A stretch of 64,000 nucleotides of DNA from Micromonospora ureilytica (GTDB taxonomy: Bacteria; Actinomycetota; Actinomycetes; Mycobacteriales; Micromonosporaceae): positions 3,782,001-3,846,000 of the forward strand of contig NZ_JADOTX010000001.1 in NCBI RefSeq assembly GCF_015751765.1, read 5' to 3'. Both the position numbers and the translations under genes were made by a program. The first letter of the stretch is position 1. The number at the start of each line of letters is the position of its first letter. The notes below the pieces were generated by a model that did no database searches, was not told the origin of the DNA, and saw only the letters and a program-made list of their open reading frames with translations. Below are positions 7,523 to 15,891 of the stretch, one piece after another.

Positions 7523-9370
7523 TCACTCGTCGCGCCCCAGCATGACGGCCTTGAAGTCGGTGACCGTGTTGAGCATGTTGTTCGGCATGGTGGGCGCGTC
7601 GACCGGGGCGCGCCGACGGGCGTCCTGCACCGGGCGGTACGAGCGCCGCCACAACTCTCCGGCGCCGACGTTCCGCCGCTCCGCCACCACGTCGTCCGGC
7701 AGCTCGAACGGGGCGGGGAAGGGCAGGTAGCGCGGCAGGAAGTCGGCCAACATCCTCTCCTGCTCGGCGAACGACCGAGGGTCGGAGTCGGTGTCGTTGA
7801 GGCAGAACACGTCGCGGTGCCGGCGGGCCAGCAGCTCGGCCAGCCGGGCGGGGGTCGAGGGGTGGCCCAGGTCGGCGTACTCGTACTCGATGTCGCCGGG
7901 GACCGCCTGCGCGGTCAGGAACGCCCAGTACTGGTGCAGCGACGACGGGATGGACAGGTCGCCGTGGTGCCGGAACCGGTGCCGCGCGGTGGCCATCACC
8001 TCGTCCGGCAGCTTGCCCTCGATCTGCTGCATGATGCTGCGGCGCAGCGCGAACGGGGTGTGCTTCATCTTCTGTGTGATGGTCACGCCGAACTGCCGCT
8101 GGATGTGCCGACGGTTGTTCTTCCCGGCGGCTTTCACCGGCGGGTCCTCCGGCTTCGCCTCCCCCAGGCCGAACTGGGCCGGCGAGGGGAAGAACTTCGC
8201 GATCCCGTTCGCGTGGAAGAAGTGGTTCGGCAGCAGCGGACGACCGAGGAACACGTCGTCGTTGAGGTAGAGGAAGTGCTCGGCCAGGCCGTCGATGCGA
8301 TGCAGCCGGGACTCGATGGCGTGCGAGTTGTACGACGATCGGCCACCGAGGTCGGCGAAGAGTTCGGTGTGCGAGATGACCGTGATCATCGGGTCGCTCG
8401 GGTCGAGCCAGCTCGGCAGTTGGCTGTCGGTGATCAGGAAGATCCGCCGCAGCCAGGGCGCGAAGCTGTGCAGCGACCGCAACGAATACCGCAGCTCGTC
8501 GCGGTTGTGGTAGCGCGAGGAGTTCGCGGCGATCGCGTGCAGCGGGCCGTCGGGGGCGCCGAGCGCCAGCGACTTCCGCCTCAGCCACTGTGGGTCGGAG
8601 CCGTCCACCCAGGTGTAGACGGCGTCGATCGGGAAGCCGACCCGGTCCGGCGCTCGGACGGCCAGGTCCCGGCGGGTGCCGTAGGTGTGGTCGTCGGCCT
8701 CGGGCACGAAGTGGCTCATCAGCGCCGCTGCCACCCGGACCGGCTGCGCCCGGGCGGGCGCCTCGTCGACGACCCCGTTGCGTCGAGGAGCGCGGACCAT
8801 GTCTCCGTGCCGGCTCCAGAACTCGATCTCGCACGCGTACTGGGCGCCGAGGACCACACCCGCGCGGGCGTCGGTCACCGGGAAGCAGACCTGGATCACC
8901 TCGGTCGGGGCCATGTCCGGCTGGTCCCGACGGGGCTGCACCTGCACGACCCGGACGTCCGCGCCCGCCAGCGCCGGCGCGGAACGGATCAGGCGTTGTA
9001 CCGCCGGCCGGTGGTCGTCGAGGACCGCGACGGTGCTGCGCAGGTGGTCGTCGTTACGGATGCAGTGGTATTCGATGCCGGCGGTGTGCAGCGCGGTGGT
9101 GACGGCGGTCAGGTTGCGGTGCCACTGCTCCAACGGCGTCGCCGTGGCGACGACCTCGGCCCGGGTTCGAACACCACCGTCGGTAACGGCCACCCGGGCG
9201 CCGAGGCGATGCACGGTGTCGCCGCCGCGCGGCCGGGAGAGCGTCTGCACCAGGCCCATCCGACGGTGCGCGGGCAGCAGACCCAGCAACCGCCGCCGTG
9301 CCGACGACGGCAGGAGTCGATAAATCTTCAGGGCGATCACGCGTTGGGCCGTCCGCTCGGGACGGCCCAC
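7523..9370 (-). CDS. Stealth family phosphotransferase, first gene of the operon
   Basis: The 615-residue product carries all Stealth conserved regions: CR1 (PIDAVYTWVDGSDPQWL, about 248-262), CR2 (DELRYSLRSL, SSYNSHAIESRLHRIDGL, FLYLNDDVFLG, about 291-376), CR3 (KNNRRHIQRQFG, MKHTPFALRRSIM, SSLHQYWAFL, about 417-488) and CR4 (VFCLNDTDSD, about 521). It is a paralogue of the protein encoded at 2969-4729 and shares its divergent N-terminal region, but has a ~50-residue C-terminal extension. Two Stealth enzymes in one operon suggest two different phosphodiester linkages or acceptors in one polymer. The GTG start at 9370 has only a weak Shine-Dalgarno; the promoter is probably in the AT-richer stretch upstream. 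Confidence 0.9.
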   Translation of the reverse strand: MGRPERTAQRVIALKIYRLLPSSARRRLLGLLPAHRRMGLVQTLSRPRGGDTVHRLGARVAVTDGGVRTRAEVVATATPLEQWHRNLTAVTTALHTAGIEYHCIRNDDHLRSTVAVLDDHRPAVQRLIRSAPALAGADVRVVQVQPRRDQPDMAPTEVIQVCFPVTDARAGVVLGAQYACEIEFWSRHGDMVRAPRRNGVVDEAPARAQPVRVAAALMSHFVPEADDHTYGTRRDLAVRAPDRVGFPIDAVYTWVDGSDPQWLRRKSLALGAPDGPLHAIAANSSRYHNRDELRYSLRSLHSFAPWLRRIFLITDSQLPSWLDPSDPMITVISHTELFADLGGRSSYNSHAIESRLHRIDGLAEHFLYLNDDVFLGRPLLPNHFFHANGIAKFFPSPAQFGLGEAKPEDPPVKAAGKNNRRHIQRQFGVTITQKMKHTPFALRRSIMQQIEGKLPDEVMATARHRFRHHGDLSIPSSLHQYWAFLTAQAVPGDIEYEYADLGHPSTPARLAELLARRHRDVFCLNDTDSDPRSFAEQERMLADFLPRYLPFPAPFELPDDVVAERRNVGAGELWRRSYRPVQDARRRAPVDAPTMPNNMLNTVTDFKAVMLGRDE

Positions 9371-9845
9371 TCACCGGCGGGCGGCACCCGTCAGCCCCGC
9401 GGACGGGTAGCGGGCTGATATCCCACTCGCGATGATTCGACACACACTCGTGCGGCCATCACTGCATGCCTTTCCACAACCCCCGTTGGCACTGCGTGAC
9501 GATCTGACGTCGACCAGGACCGCCTGGTGGCGGCCGTCGGTGGACACCGATCTCCGGGCCGGACCGCGTTCTTCCGCGAGTGGGAAGGATGCTGGCCGCC
9601 GCAGGTGGCCCGGGGCAGTGAGTTTACCTGCAGGCCATCAAACAACCACATGATCGATACCTGGCCCACAGCCAGAAATGGCATAAGGGCTCTATGTACC
9701 TATTCGCGAAAATAATCCTGGCCATTCGGGTGGTTCAAGGACACCGGGACGGTCGGCAGAACGTACCCTCGCGAAGCTCCTCAACTCCGCTCGCGACCGG
9801 TACGGGCGGTCGCCAGCCCTCGCCCTGACCTGGCAGAGTAGCGGG
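9371..9845. other. Divergent intergenic region, no convincing gene
   Basis: These 475 bp separate the minus-strand Stealth operon from the plus-strand DNA glycosylase. Open frames here are short and lack family features or G/C-rich third positions. The part around 9640-9730 is clearly AT-richer than the surroundings (ATAAGGGCTCTATGTACC, GAAAATAATCC) and is the likeliest place for the operon promoter; I cannot fix a -35/-10 pair. Confidence 0.5.
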
Positions 9846-10766
9846 GTGACCGAGACCGAACCCGCCGCGACCAGGGTGCTGCGCCCACCGGTCGGCTACC
9901 GGCTGGCCGCTTCGGTCCGCGCGCTCACCTTCAGCCCGTACGACCCGTGCGCCCGGGTGGCGGCCGGCACCTTCTGGTGGGCCAGCCGCACCCCGGACGG
10001 TCCGGCCACACTCGCGCTGCGACCGGCCGGCGGTGAGTTGCTCGCCGAGGGGTACGGGCCCGGCGCCGAGCACGTCCTCGAACGCGCCGACGCGATCGCG
10101 GGGCTGCGCGACGACCTGACCGGCTTCACCGAGCTGGCCGCGGCGCACCCGCTGGTCGCCCGGCTGGCCCGGGAGCACCGAGGGCTCCGGATGCCCGCCA
10201 CCGGGCAGGTCTTCCCCCGGCTGCTACGCGCGGTCTTCGAGCAGAAGGTCACCGGCAAGGAGGCCTACCGGGCGTACGCGGCGACGGTGCGGCACTTCCG
10301 GGAGCCGGCTCCCGGCCCGTTACAGCCGTTACTCCTGCCGCCCGAGGCAGCCGCGGTGGCCGCGGCCCCGTACTGGGTGTTCCACCCGTTCGGGGTGGAG
10401 CAACGCCGGGCCGACACGCTACGTCGCGCCGCGGCGCTCGCCGACCGCCTGGAGCGCAGCACCGACACCACCGACGCCACCCGCCGGCTGACCGCGATCC
10501 CCGGCATCGGGCCGTGGACGGCCGCCGAGGTGGTCCGGATCGCGTACGGGGACCCGGACGCGGTCAGCGTCGGCGACTACCACATTCCGAACACGGTGGC
10601 CTGGGCACTGGCCGGCGAACCGCGGGGCGACGACGCCCGGATGGTGGCCCTGCTGGAGCCGTTCCGAGGTCACCGGGGCCGGGTGTGTCTGCTGCTGGAG
10701 GCCGCCGGCATCCGGGCGCCGAAGTACGGCCCGCGCGCCCCGATCCGCTCGTTCGCCCGCTATTAG
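9846..10766 (+). CDS. DNA-3-methyladenine glycosylase II-like (HhH-GPD superfamily)
   Basis: The 306-residue protein has the helix-hairpin-helix signature LTAIPGIGPWTAAEV (about 214-229) followed by the catalytic aspartate in SVGDYHIPNT (Asp244), the hallmark of the HhH-GPD glycosylases that excise alkylated bases such as 3-methyladenine. The Q-K-V segment near 133 corresponds to the AlkA-type helix of the fold. It would act in base excision repair in the cytoplasm. No C-terminal iron-sulphur Cys cluster is seen, which argues against EndoIII/MutY. The GTG start has CAGAGT 6 nt upstream and no Shine-Dalgarno, suggesting a leaderless message. Substrate range is inferred from the family. Confidence 0.88.
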   Translation: MTETEPAATRVLRPPVGYRLAASVRALTFSPYDPCARVAAGTFWWASRTPDGPATLALRPAGGELLAEGYGPGAEHVLERADAIAGLRDDLTGFTELAAAHPLVARLAREHRGLRMPATGQVFPRLLRAVFEQKVTGKEAYRAYAATVRHFREPAPGPLQPLLLPPEAAAVAAAPYWVFHPFGVEQRRADTLRRAAALADRLERSTDTTDATRRLTAIPGIGPWTAAEVVRIAYGDPDAVSVGDYHIPNTVAWALAGEPRGDDARMVALLEPFRGHRGRVCLLLEAAGIRAPKYGPRAPIRSFARY

Positions 10767-10829
10767 TGGATCAACGCCGTCGCTTAATCGTCACGTACGC
10801 GAGAAAGGCCGCCACGAATTCGCCGCGCG

Positions 10830-10846
10830 GCGGGTCAGCGACCCGC
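10830..10846. terminator. Short hairpin between convergent genes
   Basis: A 7-bp perfect stem GCGGGTC / GACCCGC with a 3-nt loop covers the stop codon of the minus-strand DUF1990 gene and lies 64 bp after the DNA glycosylase stop. It could work in both directions; the stem is short. Confidence 0.35.
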
Positions 10847-11338
10847 GCAGAGCCGACGAAGGGTGCGCCCGAGCCACCATGCGTACGCGTGCTGCACGGC
10901 CCGAACCGCCGGACCACCGACGCGGGTGAACCAACGGTCCGGCAGGCTGAACGCGCGGACCTCGAACCAGACCGCGCCGGTGTCGTCGCGGACGACCTCG
11001 AACGCCTCCTCGCCCCGCTCCGGGTGCCCGGGCAGGGTGCCGTAGCCGAAACCGGCGAGGGTGGGCGAATCCGCACTCCAGACCACCTGGCACGGCCCCC
11101 AGAGTCGGGCCGGGCCGACGCCGAGGCCGGAGGTCACCAGCACACCGGTGGTGGCCCGCGACGCGTCGGTGCGGATCCGGACGCCGGCGGCGCGGTGCAG
11201 CCGCCAGCTCAGCACCGCGTCGGCGGCGGTCTCGAAGCAGCCGTCGGGAAGCGGATACCGGTGGCGCAGGTGGTGGTACCCGCCGGGCAGCGGCCCGTGG
11301 CGGGTCGACCCCACCTCCGGGTACGTCAGCTCGGCCAC
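10835..11338 (-). CDS. DUF1990 family protein
   Basis: The 167-residue product starts VAELTYPEVGSTRHGPLPGG and includes YHHLRHRYPLPDG, GYGTLPGHPERGEEAFEV and VWFEVRAFSLPDRWFTR, the typical pattern of DUF1990 (a START/SRPBCC-like fold of unknown function common in actinobacteria and plants). The GTG start at 11338 is supported by a GAGGGGGAG Shine-Dalgarno and by the expected family length. It is a single cytoplasmic domain without signal peptide. Function unknown; the fold suggests binding of a hydrophobic ligand. Confidence 0.85.
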   Translation of the reverse strand: MAELTYPEVGSTRHGPLPGGYHHLRHRYPLPDGCFETAADAVLSWRLHRAAGVRIRTDASRATTGVLVTSGLGVGPARLWGPCQVVWSADSPTLAGFGYGTLPGHPERGEEAFEVVRDDTGAVWFEVRAFSLPDRWFTRVGGPAVRAVQHAYAWWLGRTLRRLCAGR

Positions 11339-11402
11339 CGCTCCCCCTCGACCTCGACCGGACACGGCCAGGGTACGGCCGGTGCGGTCGGGCCGCCCAT
11401 CG

Positions 11403-11762
11403 ATGGCGACGGCGGCTGTGATGTGCTGCCCGGGCATCGTGCTCGTCGCCCGGTCGGGGCACCGGCTGGTCGGCTCGGTGCGGGCCCACCTGGACGGGGA
11501 CACCGCGCACGTCGGGCGCCTCTCGGTCGCCCCGGACCAGCAGGGGCGGGGCGTCGGGGCGCAGCTGCTAACCGCCATCGAGCGGGCCTGCGCCGGCAGG
11601 GCGGCCCGGTTCACCCTGTTCACCGGCGCGGACAGCGCGCGCAACCTGCGGCTGTACGAGCGGCACGGCTACCGGATCGTGGCGCACCGCCATGACCCGA
11701 ACGGCATCTCGTTGGCGGTGCTGGAGAAGCCGGCCGTCAGCCCCGCTCGCAGCGGCGCCTGA
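11403..11762 (+). CDS. GNAT N-acetyltransferase, apparently lacking its N-terminal third
   Basis: The frame encodes GSVRAHLDGDTAHVGRLSVAP followed by DQQGRGVGAQLLTAIE (motif A, the acetyl-CoA pyrophosphate-binding Q/R-x-x-G-x-G/A) and the C-terminal NLRLYERHGYRIV motif B. A normal member of this family has about 50-60 further residues (first strands and helices) in front. Only about 60 bp separate ATG 11403 from the oppositely oriented DUF1990 start, and no frame there continues the domain. The 3' end overlaps the convergent SRPBCC gene by 26 bp. It may be an eroding pseudogene or a minimal acetyltransferase. Confidence 0.6.
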   Translation: MATAAVMCCPGIVLVARSGHRLVGSVRAHLDGDTAHVGRLSVAPDQQGRGVGAQLLTAIERACAGRAARFTLFTGADSARNLRLYERHGYRIVAHRHDPNGISLAVLEKPAVSPARSGA

Positions 11763-12159
11763 GCCCGTCGGCCTCCATCCGCACGTAGCGGCGGAACAGC
11801 TCGCCGTACAGCCAGCCGATCAGGCCGGCCAGCGGACCGGACTGGTTGATGACCAGTTCGACGCGGGTACGCCCGTCGGGCGTCGGCAGCAGCCGGTGCT
11901 CCCCCGTGGTCCGCACCCCCGGCGCTTGCGAGACCCAGACGAACTCCCGCCGCTCGGTCAGCTCGGTGACCCGCCACACCGCCGGCCGCAGCTTCGGCTG
12001 GGTCAGTCGGGCGGTCGCGCCAACGGCGAGCGGCCCCGACTCTCCCCGCTCGGCCCGGGTCACCGAGGCCGTCCACTCGGGCCAGCGCGGCACGTCGACA
12101 AGCACCGCCCAGACCTGCTCGGCGTCCGCGGCGATCTCGGTATCGGCCTCGAACCGCAT
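11737..12159 (-). CDS. SRPBCC (polyketide cyclase/dehydrase-like) family protein
   Basis: The 140-residue protein begins MRFEADTEIAADAEQVWAVL and has PRWPEWTASVTRAE, GATARLTQP, WVSQAPGVRTTGEHRL and a C-terminal helix ending LFRRYVRMEADGLRRR, the layout of a small START-like SRPBCC domain with a hydrophobic cavity. The ATG at 12159 is preceded by GGGGGAGGGGA. Ligand and role are unknown; members include cyclases, lipid-transfer-like proteins and stress proteins. The gene overlaps the convergent GNAT gene by 26 bp at the 3' ends. Confidence 0.85.
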   Translation of the reverse strand: MRFEADTEIAADAEQVWAVLVDVPRWPEWTASVTRAERGESGPLAVGATARLTQPKLRPAVWRVTELTERREFVWVSQAPGVRTTGEHRLLPTPDGRTRVELVINQSGPLAGLIGWLYGELFRRYVRMEADGLRRRCERG

Positions 12160-12284
12160 GGCGTCCCCTCCCCCGGCGGCGCCGCTCGGCACCGCCACGG
12201 GTGCAGACGAGGCCGCCGAAAGCATTGTGACACCGACGCTCAATCTCGTCCGTCCCTCCTCAGTGGAGGTGGACCGGACGCGGA

Positions 12285-12497
12285 TCAGGCGGCCTCGTGC
12301 AGGTCGGCAAGGGTGAGCGGGGTACGCCGACGCAACAGCTCCTCCAGCTCCGGCACCGAACCGACCTCGCCGAGCACGTTCCGGCCGCCGCCGAACCGCT
12401 CCGGGTAGCGGCGGGTCAGCCGAAAGCGATGGCGGCCCCGGATCAGCTCGACGCTCACCCGCCACCGCCCGCAGCAGTCACAAACCCACTCGGACAC
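12285..12497 (-). CDS. Small conserved-looking hypothetical protein with CDCC motif
   Basis: A 70-residue product from GTG 12497 begins MSEWVCDCCGRWRVSVELIRG and has a basic middle and a Leu-rich end. The N-terminal Cys cluster (C-x-C-C) could bind metal or form a half zinc ribbon. Third codon positions are G/C rich, which supports coding, but the Shine-Dalgarno is weak. No function can be assigned. Confidence 0.55.
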   Translation of the reverse strand: MSEWVCDCCGRWRVSVELIRGRHRFRLTRRYPERFGGGRNVLGEVGSVPELEELLRRRTPLTLADLHEAA

Positions 12498-12632
12498 CTG
12501 GCGAAAATAGCTCTGACCTGGTGTTATTCGATTCGCCCGGCCGGGACGAGCGACGCGTAGGCGGACACGCCACCCCTGCGCTCACGGTGATCTGCCTCAC
12601 GACTGTCGGCACCGTCTGATTGACTGGTCGGC

Positions 12633-13748
12633 GTGGACCTGCCGATCAACCCGCCGGTCGAGCCGATGCTGGCCAAGAGCGTTCCCAAGCTGCCCACCAC
12701 GCCCGGGGTGACCTACGAACCCAAATGGGACGGGTTCCGGTGCATCGTGTTCCGCGACGGCGACGAGGTCGAGTTGGCCAGCCGGGGCGGCAAATCGATG
12801 ACCCGCTACTTCCCCGAGGTGGTCGAGCAGGCACGCCGGCAACTGCCGGAGCGCTGCGCGGTCGACGGGGAGTTGATCGTGATTCGGCGCGACGGGCCGA
12901 CCGGCCAGCCCCGGCTGGATTTCGAGCTGCTGGCCCAGCGCGTCCACCCGGCCGCGTCCCGGGTGAAGATGCTGGCCGAGACCACCCCTGCCGACTTCGT
13001 CGCGTTCGACCTGCTGGCGATCGGTGACGAGGCCCTGCTCGACCAGCCCTACCCACGCCGTCGGGAGCGGCTGGTCGAGGCGCTGGCCGGGGTGCGCCCG
13101 CCGGTGCACGTCACCCAGGTCACCACCGATCCGGACACCGCGCGTCGCTGGTTCGACGTGTTCGAGGGCGCCGGGCTGGACGGTTTGATCGTCAAGCCGG
13201 CCGACCTGCCGTACGAGCCGGGCAAGCGACTGATGTTCAAGGTCAAGCACGCCCGCACTGCGGACGCGGTGGTGGCCGGCTTCCGCTGGCACAAGTCCGG
13301 CCCGGTGGTGGGCTCGCTGCTGCTCGGCCTGTACGACGACGCCGGGGTCCTGCACCACGTGGGCGTGAGCGCGTCGTTCAGCATGGCCCGCCGGGCCGAG
13401 TTGCTCGACGAGCTGGCGCCCTATCGGGACACCGGCGGCGAGCACCCGTGGGTGCACGGCGACCACGAGCGCGGCCAACGCATCCCGGGTGGGGTCAGCC
13501 GGTGGACCGGCACGAAGAACCTGGAGTGGGAGCCGGTGCGCCCGGAGCTGGTGGTCGAGGTGGGCTACGACGCGATGGAGGGCGAACGGTTCCGGCACAC
13601 CGCCCAGTTCGTTCGGTGGCGCCCGGACCGCGACCCCCGATCCTGCAGTTACGACCAGCTCGACCGGCCGATCCGCTTCGACGTTGACCAGGTGCTGCGC
13701 GGCGACCCGTCGGCCACCGTGGACCGAGCCGCCACCGGCTCGGCGTAG
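12633..13748 (+). CDS. ligC: ATP-dependent DNA ligase (LigC-type)
   Basis: The 371-residue protein has the adenylation motif I around Lys31 (YEPKWDGFRC), motif III-like AVDGELIVI, motif IV DGLIVKPADLPYEPGKR and motif V LMFKVKH, then an OB-fold domain (about 230-350). This size and plan match LigC of mycobacteria and streptomycetes, which seals nicks and backs up LigD in base-excision repair and end joining. It lacks the polymerase and nuclease domains of full LigD. A stand-alone LigD-type polymerase is encoded 14 kb downstream (27908-28945), so the window holds separate ligase and polymerase parts, but no ku gene. Start GTG 12633 gives the normal N-terminus. Confidence 0.92.
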   Translation: MDLPINPPVEPMLAKSVPKLPTTPGVTYEPKWDGFRCIVFRDGDEVELASRGGKSMTRYFPEVVEQARRQLPERCAVDGELIVIRRDGPTGQPRLDFELLAQRVHPAASRVKMLAETTPADFVAFDLLAIGDEALLDQPYPRRRERLVEALAGVRPPVHVTQVTTDPDTARRWFDVFEGAGLDGLIVKPADLPYEPGKRLMFKVKHARTADAVVAGFRWHKSGPVVGSLLLGLYDDAGVLHHVGVSASFSMARRAELLDELAPYRDTGGEHPWVHGDHERGQRIPGGVSRWTGTKNLEWEPVRPELVVEVGYDAMEGERFRHTAQFVRWRPDRDPRSCSYDQLDRPIRFDVDQVLRGDPSATVDRAATGSA

Positions 13749-13779
13749 CCTGGCCGTCGACCCGATCCCGGAGGACCAC

Positions 13780-15378
13780 GTGATCCGCACCGCCGACCAG
13801 CCTCGGATGGCGACCAGCCGCCGGGTCCGTCGCACTCTGGCCGCCTTCGTCGTCGCCGCGCTGCTCACCGCCGGCTGCACGCTGCCGGCGTTCGCGCCGC
13901 GCACCGAGGTGGAGGGCGCGGCCGCCCCGACCGGCAGCGCACCGAGCTGGCGGCCCTGCCCGGAAGTGGCCGACGAGTTGGTCGGGCGGGGCGCCCCGAA
14001 CGTGCGCTACGAGTGCGCCCGCATCGCGGTGCCCCGTGACTGGGGCACCGGCGGCGGGGCGAGCACCGGTCCGGGCGCCGGGCAGACCTTCGAGATCGCC
14101 CTGCTGCGCGCCCGGTCCACCAAGCAACGCGACCGGGTGGGCTCCTTGGTGATCAACCCGGGTGGCCCGGGTGGTTCCGGTGTCGACACCGCCGTCTACC
14201 TCTCCTTCGGCCCCCAGTTCGGCGGGCTGCCCGCCTCGATCACCGAGCGCTTCGACATCGTCGGCTTCGACCCGCGCGGGGTTTCCCGGTCCAGCCCGGT
14301 GAAGTGCATCTCCGACGCCGACCTGGACGCCAGCTTCGGCTTCGACCCGGACCCGGCGAGCCAGTCGGCATTCGACGGCTTCGTCGGCCTGAGCCAGCGG
14401 ATCGGGCGCGGCTGCGGTGATCGTTACGGCGACCAGTTGCCGCTGTACGGCACCGAACAGGCCGCCCGCGACATGGACGCGGTACGCGCCGCCGTGGGCG
14501 ACGACAAGCTCACCTACCTGGGCTACTCGTACGGCACCCTGCTCGGTGCCACGTACGCCCAGCTCTACCCGCAGCGGGTGCGGGCGCTGGTGCTCGACGG
14601 CGCTGTCGACCCGCAGCAGCGGCTGGTCGAGGGCTCGGAGAGCCAGGCCCGCGGCTTCGAACGGGCCTTCACCAACTTCACCCGCTGGTGCGCGGCGAAC
14701 GCTGGCCGGTGCCCGATCGCCCCGGACGCACGTGCTGCGGTCACCTCGGCCATCGACAAGGCAAAGGTCTCCCCGGTACGCGGCGCGGACGGGCGGGAGG
14801 CCACCGCCGGCTGGGTGTTCTACGCCGTCATCTCCTCGCTCTACACCGAATCCGGCTGGCAGGAGCTGGCCCAGGCGATCGACAAGCTGGCCGAGGGCGA
14901 CCCGAAGGACGTGTTCCGGCTCGCCGACGCGTACGCCGGCCGGGAGGACGACGGGCACTACTCGAACCTGTTCGACGCCAACCTGGCCATCAACTGCGCC
15001 GACGAGACGGAAAAGCCGAGCCGGGAGCAGATCCGGCAGTTGCAGTCCGAGTGGCGCGGGAAATACCCGCTGTTCGGGCCTGCGTTGGCGGTCGGCATGC
15101 TGAGCTGCGTCGAATGGCCGGGCGGGCGTGACCCGTACCCGACCGGGAAGGCGAACGGCGCACCGCCGATCGTGGTGGTCGGCACCACCGGCGACCCGGC
15201 GACGCCGTACGAGCAGACCCCACGGCTCGCGTCGATGCTGGGCGTCGGTCGGGTGCTCACCTGGGAGGGCGAGGGGCACACCGCCTACCCGCAGACGTCC
15301 TGCATCACCAACGCGGTCGACGCCTACCTGCTCGACCTGACCGTGCCACCGGAGGGGAAGCGCTGCCCGGCCCGCTGA
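13780..15378 (+). CDS. Secreted alpha/beta-hydrolase, tripeptidyl aminopeptidase (TAP/SlpD) family lipoprotein
   Basis: The 532-residue product starts at GTG 13780 (GGAGG 5 nt upstream) and has a signal peptide with lipobox LLTAGC. The hydrolase domain shows the oxyanion region NPGGPGGSG, the nucleophile elbow GYSYGTLLG (catalytic Ser), FDPRGVSRSSP, and a C-terminal TAP-like domain with GTTGDPATPY (Asp) and GEGHTAY (His), completing the Ser-Asp-His triad. Streptomyces relatives cleave N-terminal tripeptides and mature secreted proteins. It should act outside the membrane, anchored by lipid. Its 3' end overlaps the convergent channel gene by 74 bp. Confidence 0.9.
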   Translation: MIRTADQPRMATSRRVRRTLAAFVVAALLTAGCTLPAFAPRTEVEGAAAPTGSAPSWRPCPEVADELVGRGAPNVRYECARIAVPRDWGTGGGASTGPGAGQTFEIALLRARSTKQRDRVGSLVINPGGPGGSGVDTAVYLSFGPQFGGLPASITERFDIVGFDPRGVSRSSPVKCISDADLDASFGFDPDPASQSAFDGFVGLSQRIGRGCGDRYGDQLPLYGTEQAARDMDAVRAAVGDDKLTYLGYSYGTLLGATYAQLYPQRVRALVLDGAVDPQQRLVEGSESQARGFERAFTNFTRWCAANAGRCPIAPDARAAVTSAIDKAKVSPVRGADGREATAGWVFYAVISSLYTESGWQELAQAIDKLAEGDPKDVFRLADAYAGREDDGHYSNLFDANLAINCADETEKPSREQIRQLQSEWRGKYPLFGPALAVGMLSCVEWPGGRDPYPTGKANGAPPIVVVGTTGDPATPYEQTPRLASMLGVGRVLTWEGEGHTAYPQTSCITNAVDAYLLDLTVPPEGKRCPAR

Positions 15379-15817
15379 CGGGCTGGGCCGGCGGCAGTGG
15401 GGGCAGATCGATCCCCTGCCGGGTGGCCAACTCCTCCAGCAGCGCCCGCATCCGACGCACGTCGGCCTTGAGCTGCTCCTGCTCCTCATGCTCGAAGGCG
15501 TTGTCGTCGACGATGAGCCGGCTCGCGAAGTGCGCGGTGATCAGCGGGATGACCAGCAGCACCATGGTCGAGATGAGCAGCGCGGCCAGTGTGCGGCCCG
15601 CCCAGGTCGTCGGCGAGATGTCGCCGTACCCGACAGTCGAGGCGGTCACCACCGCCCACCAGACGGCGTCGGCCGGGCTGCGCTCCTCGACCTCGCCGTA
15701 GATGAAACCGGCCACCACGATCATCAGCAGGTACGAGGTGATCAGCGTGCGGGGTGAGTTCGCGAACCACACCAACGCCCGGTATATCCAGCGGAACGGC
15801 AGCAGCACTAGCTCCAT
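15305..15817 (-). CDS. Two-TM potassium channel family protein
   Basis: The 170-residue product has TM1 (about 22-42), a pore helix, the K+ selectivity filter TVGYGD (61-66), TM2 (about 73-97) and a cytoplasmic charged helix (FEHEEQEQLKADVRRMRALLEEL) likely to form a coiled coil in the tetramer. No RCK/TrkA-N regulatory domain is attached. It resembles KcsA-like minimal channels. The Pro/Arg-rich C-terminal tail overlaps the 3' end of the TAP-like hydrolase gene on the other strand, so the annotated tail may partly be read-through of a non-conserved end. Confidence 0.88.
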   Translation of the reverse strand: MELVLLPFRWIYRALVWFANSPRTLITSYLLMIVVAGFIYGEVEERSPADAVWWAVVTASTVGYGDISPTTWAGRTLAALLISTMVLLVIPLITAHFASRLIVDDNAFEHEEQEQLKADVRRMRALLEELATRQGIDLPPLPPAQPVSGPGSASPPVARSGRAGRRRPRW

Positions 15818-15891
15818 GCCGCCCCATGCTGCCTGTTGCCCGCAACCGGCACAGACCCATTCGCCGGTTTCGCTGTGCCAGGATCACCGGC

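Noticed and set aside
7424..9418. 664-codon open frame on the plus strand across the Stealth gene
   Set aside because: It is antisense to a gene with clear Stealth motifs; such long shadow frames arise from high G/C at third positions, and the translation has no recognisable domain.
9432..9653. 73-codon plus-strand frame in the same gap
   Set aside because: No Shine-Dalgarno, low-complexity Arg/Ser/Pro content and no recognisable motif.
9391..9684. 97-codon minus-strand frame in the large divergent gap
   Set aside because: Third positions are not G/C enriched and the sequence is not family-like; it overlaps the AT-rich segment that more likely holds promoters.
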